Shown piece by piece: positions 1-7,222 of a DNA stretch of 14,369 nt. The notes below the pieces were generated by a model that searched no databases, had not been told where the DNA came from, and saw nothing but the letters and a program-made list of their open reading frames with translations. The stretch is from assembly GCA_903884915.1 (NCBI GenBank), contig CAISGS010000301.1, positions 1 to 14,369 on the forward strand, given 5' to 3'. The position numbers and the translations under genes were made by a program. This stretch comes from an uncultured Caulobacteraceae bacterium (lineage in GTDB: Bacteria; Pseudomonadota; Alphaproteobacteria; Caulobacterales; Caulobacteraceae). Positions within the stretch are counted from its first letter, which is position 1. Each line of letters opens with the position of its first letter.

Positions 1-1
1 G

Positions 2-28
2 CCCTTTCCCCTCTTGAGGGGGAGAGGG
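2..28. repeat. G/C-rich palindrome (possible REP-like element)
   Basis: CCCTTTCCCC (2-11) pairs with GGGGAGAGGG (19-28), with one T-G wobble, around a 7-base loop. It lies downstream of the leftward pseudouridine synthase gene. There is no T-tract on the minus-strand side, so a classical intrinsic terminator is not supported. A dispersed intergenic repeat is the likelier reading, but copy number cannot be judged from one window. Confidence 0.4.
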
Positions 29-114
29 TTGGGAGTGGGGGGTGTTCATCCACGCCCTCTCAGCGAAAGCATGGGTCCAGCGGATCGATTACCGCCTGAG
101 TGAACGGTTCTGGG

Positions 115-132
115 TCCCCGCCTTCGCGGGGA
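115..132. repeat. CCCCGC-CTTC-GCGGGG palindromic repeat
   Basis: TCCCCGC (115-121) and GCGGGGA (126-132) form a perfect 7-bp stem closed by the tetraloop CTTC. From memory, very similar hairpins followed by a GACG-type tail are highly dispersed in Caulobacterales and Sphingomonadales genomes. It sits 16 bases beyond the stop codon of the pseudouridine synthase gene and could stabilise or end that transcript, although no T-run follows on the minus strand. Confidence 0.5.
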
Positions 133-148
133 AGACGGAACTTGAGGC

Positions 149-928
149 TCAATAGCCCTCGACCAGTTCGTTGCGCTCATCCGGCGTCATGTGGCGCCAT
201 TGGCCCTCGGGCAGGTTGCCGAGGTCGAGCGTGCCGATGCGGGTGCGCAAAAGATCGACGACATAGAGTTCGACCAGCTCACACATCCGACGGATCTGAC
301 GGTTGCGGCCTTCGCTGAGCACGAAGCGGAGCTGTTGTTCGCCGGTGCGCGTGACCTTGGCTTGCCGCAGTTGACGGCCGTCGAGGGCTAGGCCTCGGCG
401 CAGGAGGTTCAGCTTGCGCTCGGTGATTTCGCCCTCGACCGTGACCTCATATTGCTTGGTCAGGACCGAGTCCGGGCCAATGATCGCTTTGGCCAGAACC
501 CCGTCCTGCGACAGGATCAACAGGCCGCGCGAGTCCTTATCGAGCCGTCCCAAGGCCGGCAGGCTGGCATCGACATCGGGGATGATCGGGTCATCGCCAG
601 AGCCGTCCTTTTCCCACAGGGCTTCGCGGGTCAAAAGACGCGCAGCGGGTATCTGGTCGGCCTCGGGTTGGGCTGAGACAATGCCGATGGGCTTATGGAA
701 AATGATACTCAACTGGGCGCTCAAGGCCCCCTCGGCATCGCTGGCGAGGGTTAAGGTCTGGCCCGGCTCAATCTTGCGGCCAGCATCGGTGACCACCTCG
801 CCATCAATGGAGACTAGGCCTTGCTGGATAAACGCCTCGGCCTCGCGCCGCGAGCAGACGCCGCTCTGTCCGAGCCAGCGATTGATCCGTTGGGGTTCGG
901 GCTCGTTATAGGTACAGGTCCAGGCCAT
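149..928 (-). CDS. RluF-like 23S rRNA pseudouridine synthase
   Basis: This is a 259-aa enzyme of the RsuA/RluB/RluF family, which isomerises a specific uridine in rRNA to pseudouridine in the cytoplasm. An S4 RNA-binding domain spans about residues 13-60 (RINRWLGQSGVCSRREAE), followed by HKPIGIVS at 78-85. The catalytic motif is ALGRLDKDSRGLLILSQDG, with the nucleophilic Asp at residue 130. The conserved late motif EGRNRQIRRMCE is at 206-217 and LLRTRIGTLDLGNLPEGQWR follows. The LDKDS form, the RMCE motif and the LLRTRI stretch recall E. coli RluF (U2604) more than RsuA or RluB, but substrate assignment by eye is tentative. It lacks the long basic C-terminal tail of E. coli RluF. The ATG at 928 has only a weak GGA upstream. 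It lies 83 bases behind the DUF885 gene and may be read with it. Confidence 0.9.
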   Translation of the reverse strand: MAWTCTYNEPEPQRINRWLGQSGVCSRREAEAFIQQGLVSIDGEVVTDAGRKIEPGQTLTLASDAEGALSAQLSIIFHKPIGIVSAQPEADQIPAARLLTREALWEKDGSGDDPIIPDVDASLPALGRLDKDSRGLLILSQDGVLAKAIIGPDSVLTKQYEVTVEGEITERKLNLLRRGLALDGRQLRQAKVTRTGEQQLRFVLSEGRNRQIRRMCELVELYVVDLLRTRIGTLDLGNLPEGQWRHMTPDERNELVEGY

Positions 929-1011
929 GGGGCGTCCGAGCAGTCGTCAGCGCCTCACGACGCGGGAGCCCTGTCTAGGCCTGCTCTGCCTGAGATGGCA
1001 AGGGTGCGGAC

Positions 1012-2769
1012 CTATTCCTCGTCGGGATAGGGGCCAACCCCGCCCTCTGCGATGAACTGATCGATCCGATCGGTCAGGACAGGCAGGGGAACAGAACCCA
1101 GCGATAGCACCGTGTCATGGAAGGCGCGGATGTTGAAGCGGCTGCCTAACGCAGCCTCAGCCTTGGCACGGCCCGTCTCTATGGCCATCTGGCCGAGATA
1201 GTAGGCCAGAGCCTGTCCGGGCCAGCTGATATAGCGGTCGACCTCGGTATTGACCTCGCGCTCTGACAGGGCCGTGTGGCTGAGCAGATAGGCTTTAGCC
1301 TGATCGCGGGTCCAGCCCTTGGAATGGATGCCTGTGTCGACCACCAACCGCGCGGCGCGCCACATCTGATAGCTCAGCATGCCGAACCGGTCATAGGGTG
1401 TGTCATACATCCCCATCTCGACGCCCAACTTCTCGCAATAGAGCGCCCAGCCCTCGCCAAAGGCCGAGATATAGGTTTGGCGACGAAAGGCCGGTTGGTC
1501 CCTGTTCTCGCTGGCGAGCGGGATTTGGAAGGCGTGACCGGGGGCGGACTCGTGCAGTGTCAAGGCGGTCAGGGCGTAGAGCGGGCGCGACGGCAGGTCA
1601 TAGGTATTGAGCAGATAGACCCCCGGACCACCGCGACCGGCGGTGTAATAGGGCGCGATCTCGTCCGGCACCGGGGTAATGGCAAAGCGCGACCGAGGAA
1701 GGTGTCCAAACCAGCGGTCGGCCCGCCCGTCAAACTGCTTGGCGACCCAAGCGGCACGGTCGAGCAGCGCTTGCGGTGTCGTGACATAGAAACGGGGATC
1801 TTTGCGAAGGAAGGCGAGGAAGGCGGGCATGTCGCCTTGAAATCCGGTCTCGCCCATGACGGCCTGCATCTGGGCCGAGATCAGATCGACCTGCTCCAGC
1901 CCGATCTTGTGAATTTGATCTGGCGTCAGTCCGACCGTCGCATATTCAAGAATCTTGGCCTGATAATAGTCCTTACCATTGGGAAGGCTTTCGGCGGCGA
2001 GGGTCTCAGTGGCCTTGGGCAGATAGTCGTCTTTCAGGAAGGCCAAGAGCTTGATGTGCGCTGGGATGACCTGATCGCGTATGACGGCGATGGCCTGAGC
2101 ACGAAGGGCCTCTTGCTCAGCTGCCGACAGGCTGGCGGGCAGGGTCTTGAAAGGTTGATAGAAGATGGTGTCGGTGGGTGAGGCCGCCTGCGCAACCACC
2201 GCGACGCTGACTTCGCGGCCCATCAGCGTGACCTTGGGCGGGGTAAAGCCGCGCGCCAGTCCGGCCCTCATATTGGCCTCTGATTGCTCGAAATAGCCGG
2301 GCCAGGTCTGCATCTGGGTAATGAAGTTGCGATAGTCTTGCACCGTCTTAAACGGCTTTCGCGCCGTCGAGGCCATTTCGCTCCAGAAGGCGCTGTCAGA
2401 GTTGAACGGGGCCTCATAGTCCTTGAACCGCTGGCTATTGGCCAAGGTGGTGATCTGAAGGCGATAGACGCCATAGTCGGCTCTCGCCTTTGCGGACAGT
2501 TGCTCCACCCGAACCTTTGACAGCTTGGCGAGGGTTGCATCCCAATAGGCCAGTCTTGCGGCTTGGCTCTTCTCATCAATCTGAGGCATGCGCTCGCGGA
2601 TCGGACCGTCCCAGCTGTCAGCGATCAGCTCGGCGTCGCGCCACGCCCATTCGGTCTCATAGATCGCCTTGAACTGGGCATCCGCAGAGGTGCGTGCCAT
2701 CGCGGGTGTCGATAGACCGGCCCACAGTAGGAGGGCAATCGCAGCCAAGACGGATCGTAAGCGGTGCAT
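1012..2769 (-). CDS. Exported DUF885 family protein (putative zinc metallohydrolase)
   Basis: This is a 585-aa protein of the DUF885 family, whose members are presumed metal-dependent peptidases or carboxypeptidases. A Sec signal peptide covers about residues 1-25 (basic MHRLR, a hydrophobic core, then a TPAMA cleavage region), so it probably acts in the periplasm. The diagnostic HExxPGH motif is at 406-412 (HESAPGH). It is followed by FGEGWALYCEKLG at 437-449, which supplies conserved glutamates, and by WTRDQAKAYL and the SWPGQALAYYLGQ block near 515-527. The length is normal for the family and the metal motif is intact. The ATG at 2769 has a good AAGGA site 6 bases upstream. The crotonase-like gene ends 17 bases upstream, so the two are probably cotranscribed. 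Substrate is unknown. I see no Zn-peptidase motif other than the family's own. Confidence 0.9.
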   Translation of the reverse strand: MHRLRSVLAAIALLLWAGLSTPAMARTSADAQFKAIYETEWAWRDAELIADSWDGPIRERMPQIDEKSQAARLAYWDATLAKLSKVRVEQLSAKARADYGVYRLQITTLANSQRFKDYEAPFNSDSAFWSEMASTARKPFKTVQDYRNFITQMQTWPGYFEQSEANMRAGLARGFTPPKVTLMGREVSVAVVAQAASPTDTIFYQPFKTLPASLSAAEQEALRAQAIAVIRDQVIPAHIKLLAFLKDDYLPKATETLAAESLPNGKDYYQAKILEYATVGLTPDQIHKIGLEQVDLISAQMQAVMGETGFQGDMPAFLAFLRKDPRFYVTTPQALLDRAAWVAKQFDGRADRWFGHLPRSRFAITPVPDEIAPYYTAGRGGPGVYLLNTYDLPSRPLYALTALTLHESAPGHAFQIPLASENRDQPAFRRQTYISAFGEGWALYCEKLGVEMGMYDTPYDRFGMLSYQMWRAARLVVDTGIHSKGWTRDQAKAYLLSHTALSEREVNTEVDRYISWPGQALAYYLGQMAIETGRAKAEAALGSRFNIRAFHDTVLSLGSVPLPVLTDRIDQFIAEGGVGPYPDEE

Positions 2770-2786
2770 GTGTGGTCCTTAGCAAC

Positions 2787-3617
2787 CTAGCGCTTCACGG
2801 CGGGTGAGAGGCCCGATGGATCGATCATCATGCCGTGGACCTGCATATTATGGCTATGGGCCAGTTGGTGCAGAGCAAAGGCGGTTTGCATGGCGCTGGT
2901 CCGGCCTTGCGCATCTTGAGCGGCATTGACCGCTTCCTTGGCCAGTTTCAGGGCAAAGAGCGGCTTTTGCGCAATGCGGCTGGCCATGGCGAGAGTGAAG
3001 TCTGCAAGGCTTTCAGGCGGCACGACATGGTTGACCATGCCCAGCTTCTCGGCGTCCTTGGCGCTGAGCCAGTCGGCGGTAAAGAGCATCTCCTTGGCCT
3101 TGCGTGAGCCCAGTTCCCAAGGATGGTTGAACATCTCAACCCCGCCGACGCCCATGGCGACCGTATTGTCCCAGAAGGAGGCGTCCTCGGCGGCAATGAT
3201 GATGTCGCAGGGCCAGATCAACATCAGGCCGCCCGCGATGCACTTGCCCTGAACCTGAGCAATGGTCGGCTTGGGAAGGTTCCGCCACCGCTCGCTAAAG
3301 CCGATATAGATCTCCTTCTCACGGGCCATCTGGGCCTCAGCGCCCGCACAGCCAAAACCGCACCAGGTCCCGACGGTTTGAAACTCGGCCATGGTCTCCA
3401 GCCCGCCCTGTTCGCGCAGGTCGTGGCCGGATGAGAAATGGGGACCAGCGGCGGCCAGAATTATGACCTTGATGTCATTGTCCTGCGCTGCCCGATCGAA
3501 GGCCAAGTTGAGCTCATAGAGCATCCTTGTGTCTTGGGCATTGCGTGTCTCAGGCCGGTTCAGCACCAACCGGGCCACGTGCGGGGCAGGGGTCTCATAG
3601 ATCACGGTCTGGTACAT
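2787..3617 (-). CDS. Crotonase-superfamily protein, enoyl-CoA hydratase/isomerase-like, atypical active site
   Basis: This is a 276-aa crotonase-fold protein that should bind an acyl-CoA in the cytoplasm. The oxyanion-hole regions are visible: HFSSGHDL at 60-67 and GKCIAGGLML at 124-133, then CDIIIAAEDASFW and HPWELGSRKAKEMLFTADW. When CDII is aligned with rat mitochondrial enoyl-CoA hydratase, the two catalytic glutamates (Glu144 and Glu164) fall on Met132 and Thr152, so classical hydration is doubtful. E161 in GVGGVEMF might serve another chemistry. Similar AMGVxGVE...HPWELG proteins are, from memory, common in actinobacteria and alphaproteobacteria under the enoyl-CoA hydratase label. The frame stays open to 3677, but the ATG at 3617 has GGAAGGA just upstream and starts exactly where the family fold begins. 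It leads the run into the DUF885 gene. Confidence 0.85.
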   Translation of the reverse strand: MYQTVIYETPAPHVARLVLNRPETRNAQDTRMLYELNLAFDRAAQDNDIKVIILAAAGPHFSSGHDLREQGGLETMAEFQTVGTWCGFGCAGAEAQMAREKEIYIGFSERWRNLPKPTIAQVQGKCIAGGLMLIWPCDIIIAAEDASFWDNTVAMGVGGVEMFNHPWELGSRKAKEMLFTADWLSAKDAEKLGMVNHVVPPESLADFTLAMASRIAQKPLFALKLAKEAVNAAQDAQGRTSAMQTAFALHQLAHSHNMQVHGMMIDPSGLSPAVKR

Positions 3618-3621
3618 GGTG

Positions 3622-3628
3622 TCCTTCC
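3622..3628 (-). promoter_or_regulatory. Ribosome binding site deciding the crotonase start
   Basis: On the minus strand this reads GGAAGGA, 4 bases before the ATG at 3617. It supports 3617 over the ATG at 3677, whose extra 20 residues (MPAWISAQG...) do not look like crotonase sequence. Confidence 0.7.
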
Positions 3629-3734
3629 AAAGGGTCTGCCAAGGATTGGCTCCTTGTGCGCTGATCCATGCTGGCATGAAATTGCTGGTTTAGGCCACTG
3701 CCAAGCGCAAGGCATGAACTGGAAAGGATGAGGC

Positions 3735-3763
3735 TTGTGCGCTGTCCGCCCTGCCGCCATAGT
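3735..3763 (+). promoter_or_regulatory. Candidate sigma70-type promoter of the amidohydrolase gene
   Basis: TTGTGC (3735-3740) and CATAGT (3758-3763) are 17 bases apart, matching the -35 and -10 consensus at 4 and 4 of 6 positions. Transcription would start about 25 bases before the ATG at 3795. The -35 overlaps the second copy of the 11-base direct repeat, which would suit a repressor site. Confidence 0.3.
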
Positions 3764-3784
3764 GTTCATAATCAATGATAAGGC

Positions 3785-3788
3785 AGGA
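3785..3788 (+). promoter_or_regulatory. Ribosome binding site deciding the amidohydrolase start
   Basis: AGGA lies 6 bases before the ATG at 3795. It favours 3795 over the upstream in-frame TTG at 3735, which overlaps the candidate -35 box. Confidence 0.65.
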
Positions 3789-3794
3789 AACATC

Positions 3795-5456
3795 ATGGGT
3801 CAGTCTCAGCTCGTTATTCGCAACGGTCGCATTGTCGACGGCACTGGTGCCGAGGGCTATTTCGGCGATGTCGCTATAAAGGATGGCAAGATCGTTGCTG
3901 TTGGCGCAGGCATCGAAGTTGGCGATCACGAGATCGACGCCAAGGGCATGATCGTTGCGCCCGGCTTTATCGACATTCACACCCACTATGACCCGCAGAT
4001 CTGCTGGGATCGGCTGGCAACACCGAGCTTGGAGCATGGGGTCACCACTGTGGTGATGGGCAACTGTTCGCTCAGCCTCGCGCCCGTTCGACCCAATGGC
4101 TCAGCCAAGCTGATCAAGATGTTTGAGAAGATCGAGGACATCAAACAGCCGACCTTTGCCGCCGCCGTGCCCTTTTCGTGGGAAAGCTTTGGCGACTATC
4201 TGGACCATATCCGTCCGGGTCTAGGCATCAATATCGGGGCCTTGGTCGGCCATTCGGCGCTGCGTTACTATGTGATGGGCAGCGATAGCCAAGAGCGGAT
4301 CGCTACCGATAGCGAAATTGACGAGATGTGCCGCCTGATGGAAGAGGCCATGGCCGCGGGTGCCTTGGGTCTGTCCACCTCCTATGTCGACATTGATGAG
4401 GACGGGCGTCCTGTGCCGAGCCGCCTTGCCGATATGCGCGAGAAGGTGGCGCTCTGTAAGGCCATGGCCAATAGCGGGCGAGGGGTCCTTCAGACCGTGC
4501 CCTATTTCATCGATATCGAGCAGCAGTTGGCCAATATCGAGGAGCTTGGCGATATCAGCCTGGCCAGCGGCGTGCTCTGTTCGGTCGCTCCGATCACCTA
4601 TAGCCCGGTTGCACCAGAGAACTGGAAGCGGTCCTTGGCGAAGCTGGAAGAGCAGCAAAAGCGCGGGGCCAAGGTCTTTGGTCAGTCCATGCCGCGCAGC
4701 TTTGATATGAACATCATTTTGGCGGAAACCTCGTTCCTGCTCTACGCCCTTCGCAAGTGGGACCGCTTGATGCAGATGCCCTTGGCCCAGCGGTTGGCCG
4801 GTTTTGCGGATCCTGCCGCCCGTGAGGTTCTGGTGGCCGACGCGGCTCGGATGTTGCCTCTTTTCTGGAATATGCTGATCGGGCGGGTCTATGCGGCTGA
4901 GAATGAGCAATATCTGGGGCGTAAGCTCTGTGACATTGCCTCAGAGGCGGGCAAGTCCGTGCCCGACATGTTGCTCGACATTGCTGTCGCTGATGGCCTG
5001 CGGACCGAGTTCCAAATTCGCAATGTCATCCATGCTGACCCAGAAATGGTTTCACAGATCCTAGACCACCCCCTGATCCATATCGGCGCGTCTGATGCCG
5101 GGGCTCACGTCACCCAGTTTTGCGGCGCGGGCGATACGACCGACATGCTCGAGCGCTATGTGCGAACCTTCGGCAAGATGACGCTCGAACGGGCCATCTA
5201 TCGCATGACCGGCGAACCGGCCAAGGATTGGGGCATTCGTGAACGCGGTACGCTTCAAATCGGTCAGGCCGCCGATGTGGTGATCTTCAATGCCGAAACG
5301 GTCGGGCGCGGTGACGAGATCTTCGTCGGCGACTTCCCCGGTGAAGCCAACCGCTATGTCCGCCATGCCACCGGTATCGACAAGGTCATCGTCAATGGCG
5401 CGGTCGTTCTGGACCGCGGCGAATATACGGCCTCGCGTCTGGGCCAGATTATCTAA
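3795..5456 (+). CDS. Amidohydrolase family protein, D-aminoacylase/N-acyl-D-amino-acid deacylase-like
   Basis: This is a 553-aa member of the amidohydrolase superfamily. An N-terminal beta domain (VIRNGRIVDGTG, residues 7-18) leads into the TIM barrel with the metal motif GFIDIHTHYDP (HxH at residues 62 and 64). GNC at 89-91 matches the cysteine ligand of D-aminoacylase, and ASDAGAH carries the conserved Asp434. The C-terminal GQAADVVIFN and VIVNGAVV close the beta domain. It differs from D-aminoacylase in an important way: between His153 and His413 there is no histidine, so the two barrel histidines of the second metal site (His220 and His250 in the Alcaligenes enzyme) have no counterpart. 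It probably acts on an amide or cyclic amide, but the substrate is unknown and a direct D-amino-acid role is unproven. There is no signal peptide, so it is cytoplasmic. It ends 17 bases from the oppositely oriented copC-like gene. Confidence 0.85.
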   Translation: MGQSQLVIRNGRIVDGTGAEGYFGDVAIKDGKIVAVGAGIEVGDHEIDAKGMIVAPGFIDIHTHYDPQICWDRLATPSLEHGVTTVVMGNCSLSLAPVRPNGSAKLIKMFEKIEDIKQPTFAAAVPFSWESFGDYLDHIRPGLGINIGALVGHSALRYYVMGSDSQERIATDSEIDEMCRLMEEAMAAGALGLSTSYVDIDEDGRPVPSRLADMREKVALCKAMANSGRGVLQTVPYFIDIEQQLANIEELGDISLASGVLCSVAPITYSPVAPENWKRSLAKLEEQQKRGAKVFGQSMPRSFDMNIILAETSFLLYALRKWDRLMQMPLAQRLAGFADPAAREVLVADAARMLPLFWNMLIGRVYAAENEQYLGRKLCDIASEAGKSVPDMLLDIAVADGLRTEFQIRNVIHADPEMVSQILDHPLIHIGASDAGAHVTQFCGAGDTTDMLERYVRTFGKMTLERAIYRMTGEPAKDWGIRERGTLQIGQAADVVIFNAETVGRGDEIFVGDFPGEANRYVRHATGIDKVIVNGAVVLDRGEYTASRLGQII

Positions 5457-5473
5457 GGCGAGGCGGTCGGGTC

Positions 5474-5923
5474 CTACTGAACGGTAAAGCTAAAGGATCC
5501 GACCATCTCGTGGCCGCTTTCAGCGCGCCATTCGACGATATATTGGCCGGGGGACAGGGGGCGAACGGGGATCGTCACGGTCTTGACCATGGTGGTGGGT
5601 AGGGTGGCATTGAGCGGCACCCGCTGACCGGCGGCGGTTCGAAGCTGAACGGATCGGAAGACCATCGCGTGAGATAGGGTGAGCGATAGATTTGCAGGGG
5701 AGCCCTTGACCGTTTCGCCATCGGCGGGGCTGGAGGCGTCGAGGGGCATGACCATCACGTGCGCCATGCCGGGCTTGGGTCCCATGGACGAAGACGGCAT
5801 CTGCATCGTCGACATATCGTGGCCCGCATGGGGTTCCTTGGCCGCTTGAGCCAGTGCGCCGGACGCAACGAGGCCTGAGGCCATGGCAAGGATCGCGAAG
5901 GATCGGTTCAAATGGGTGCTCAT
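5474..5923 (-). CDS. CopC-type periplasmic copper-binding protein
   Basis: This is a 149-aa exported protein, third gene of the copper operon. A signal peptide covers about residues 1-25 (ending SGALA). A Met/His-rich linker follows at 32-59, with HAGHDMSTMQM and MAHVMVM, suited to Cu(I). A CopC beta-sandwich domain runs from about 60: LDASSPADGETV, then LSLTLSHAMVF, and LSPGQYIVEWRAESGHEMVG with the conserved WR...GH region and His138. In classical CopC the Cu(II) site uses the mature N-terminal His, an Asp and a His. Here the equivalent of the first His (His55) sits inside the chain behind the linker, and the Asp before GH is Ser. Cu(II) binding may therefore differ from that in CopC. It starts 15 bases after the multicopper oxidase stop, with only a weak GGA ribosome site. 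Confidence 0.85.
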   Translation of the reverse strand: MSTHLNRSFAILAMASGLVASGALAQAAKEPHAGHDMSTMQMPSSSMGPKPGMAHVMVMPLDASSPADGETVKGSPANLSLTLSHAMVFRSVQLRTAAGQRVPLNATLPTTMVKTVTIPVRPLSPGQYIVEWRAESGHEMVGSFSFTVQ

Positions 5924-5938
5924 GTCAGATGTCCAATC

Positions 5939-7222
5939 CTAAGTCGGTTTACGGTGTGGGGCACCAAAGTCAGGGTCTGTGCTGACCCGTTTGGCGAGCG
6001 TGCCCTTGGGCTGAACGTACCAGCCCGGATCGCTATAGTCACCGGGTCGGATGTCGTCACGAACCTTTAGGACTGTGAACATGCCGCCCATCTCAAGATT
6101 ACCGAACGGTCCCTTACCGGCCATCATGGGCAGGGTATTGGCCGGGCCTTGGTGGCCCTCATCGGTATGCTCTTGATGCTCAGCCATGCCGTTTTGACCC
6201 ATGGCCATATAGCCGGGCAGGATCTTTTGAATCCGCTCTTCAAGGCCAGACTGATCAACGCCCGTTGGATTGGGAATGTCGTGGCCCATGGCGTTCATGG
6301 TGTGGTGGGACATGTGGCAATGCAGGGCCCAGTCGCCCGGCACAGCGGTGAACTCAATATCGCGCATTTGACCGACACCGACCGTAGAGGTCACCTCGCG
6401 CCGCCACTGCGATTGCGGCCAGCGCCCGCCATCGGAGCCTGTTTCGACGAACTCGACCCCGTGCAGATGGACCGGATGGTTCCACATGGACAGGTTCCCG
6501 ATCCGAATACGAACCCGCTCTCCGGTGCGCGCGACCAAGGGCTCAATGGCGGGGAAGACCTTTGAGTTGAAGCTCCAGAGATCGAAATTGACCATCACCG
6601 AAGGATCTGGCCGCCAGGTTCCAGGATGCAGCGCCCAGTTGTGCAGGATGAAGCCATAGTCCCGATCAACCGGCACGGCCTCACCGGCCTTGGGATGGAT
6701 GATGAACAGACCCATCATGCCATAGGCCAGCTGAGTCATTTCGTCGGCATGGGGGTGGTACATATGGCTGCCATGCTGGCGCAGGGTGAATTCGTAGACG
6801 AAGGTCTCTCCGGGCAGAATGTGAGGCTGATTGAGCCCGCCGACGCCGTCCATGCCATTGGGCAAGATCAGGCCGTGCCAATGGACAGTCGTATGTTCCT
6901 TGAGCCGATTGGTGACAAAGATCCGGACACGGTCCCCCTCGACCGCCTCGATGGTCGGGCCGGGCGTCGAGCCATTATAGCCCCAGCAGGTCGCCTCTGA
7001 GCCCGGCGCAAAACTGTGCTGGATTTCCTCGGCAACCAGATGAAACTCTTTGATGCCGTCCTTCATGCGCCAAGGCAGGGTCCAGCCATTGAGCGTTCTA
7101 ACCGGTTTGAAGCGTCGATCCGAGGGCACGTCAGTGGCATTGGCGCGGCTGACGGGTCCGGCGGTGGCGGCTAGGGCTGCGGTTCCAGTGGCCAGCATGA
7201 TGTCGCGGCGGCTGAGGGTCAT
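5939..7222 (-). CDS. Tat-exported two-domain multicopper oxidase (copper oxidase)
   Basis: This 427-aa periplasmic oxidase probably converts Cu(I) to less toxic Cu(II) at the expense of O2. A Tat signal is at the start (SRRDIML, R5-R6; cleavage near ANA-T at residues 27-30). All four copper motifs are present: HWHG at 114-117, HPH at 156-158, HPVHLHG at 249-255 and HCHMSHHTMNAM at 301-312, where Cys302, His249, His307 and Met312 make the type 1 site. Only about 90 residues separate HPH from HPVHLHG, so the middle domain of CueO/CopA is missing. This looks like a two-domain enzyme with type 1 copper in domain 2, as in SLAC-type laccases, which work as trimers. About 115 residues follow HCH, including Met/His-rich stretches at 338-380. 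The frame is open to 7375, but the ATG at 7222 overlaps the TolC stop as ATGA and begins the Tat signal. Confidence 0.92.
   Translation of the reverse strand: MTLSRRDIMLATGTAALAATAGPVSRANATDVPSDRRFKPVRTLNGWTLPWRMKDGIKEFHLVAEEIQHSFAPGSEATCWGYNGSTPGPTIEAVEGDRVRIFVTNRLKEHTTVHWHGLILPNGMDGVGGLNQPHILPGETFVYEFTLRQHGSHMYHPHADEMTQLAYGMMGLFIIHPKAGEAVPVDRDYGFILHNWALHPGTWRPDPSVMVNFDLWSFNSKVFPAIEPLVARTGERVRIRIGNLSMWNHPVHLHGVEFVETGSDGGRWPQSQWRREVTSTVGVGQMRDIEFTAVPGDWALHCHMSHHTMNAMGHDIPNPTGVDQSGLEERIQKILPGYMAMGQNGMAEHQEHTDEGHQGPANTLPMMAGKGPFGNLEMGGMFTVLKVRDDIRPGDYSDPGWYVQPKGTLAKRVSTDPDFGAPHRKPT

Larger units (their letters stand above)
3618..3794. promoter_or_regulatory. Divergent intergenic region with three pairs of direct repeats
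   Basis: This 177-base region separates the crotonase-like gene (minus) from the amidohydrolase gene (plus) and must hold both promoters. It contains CTTGTGCGCTG twice (3653-3663 and 3734-3744), GGCATGAA twice (3673-3680 and 3711-3718) and CTGCCAAG twice (3636-3643 and 3698-3705). The repeats could be operator half-sites or the remains of a small duplication. No regulator gene lies beside it. Confidence 0.4.

Noticed and set aside
414..911. 165-codon open frame on the plus strand opposite the pseudouridine synthase gene
   Set aside because: The minus-strand gene has an S4 domain and an intact catalytic motif, and this frame shows nothing recognisable.
929..1011. Intergenic gap between the DUF885 and pseudouridine synthase genes checked for a terminator or promoter
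   Set aside because: No stable hairpin with a T-run and no convincing promoter was seen, so cotranscription is left open.
1276..2181. 301-codon open frame on the plus strand opposite the DUF885 gene
   Set aside because: It is antisense to a gene with a signal peptide and clear family motifs. The translation has no recognisable domain and reflects high GC content.
4221..4910. 229-codon open frame on the minus strand opposite the amidohydrolase gene
   Set aside because: It is antisense to a well-supported gene and shows no start signal or recognisable motif.
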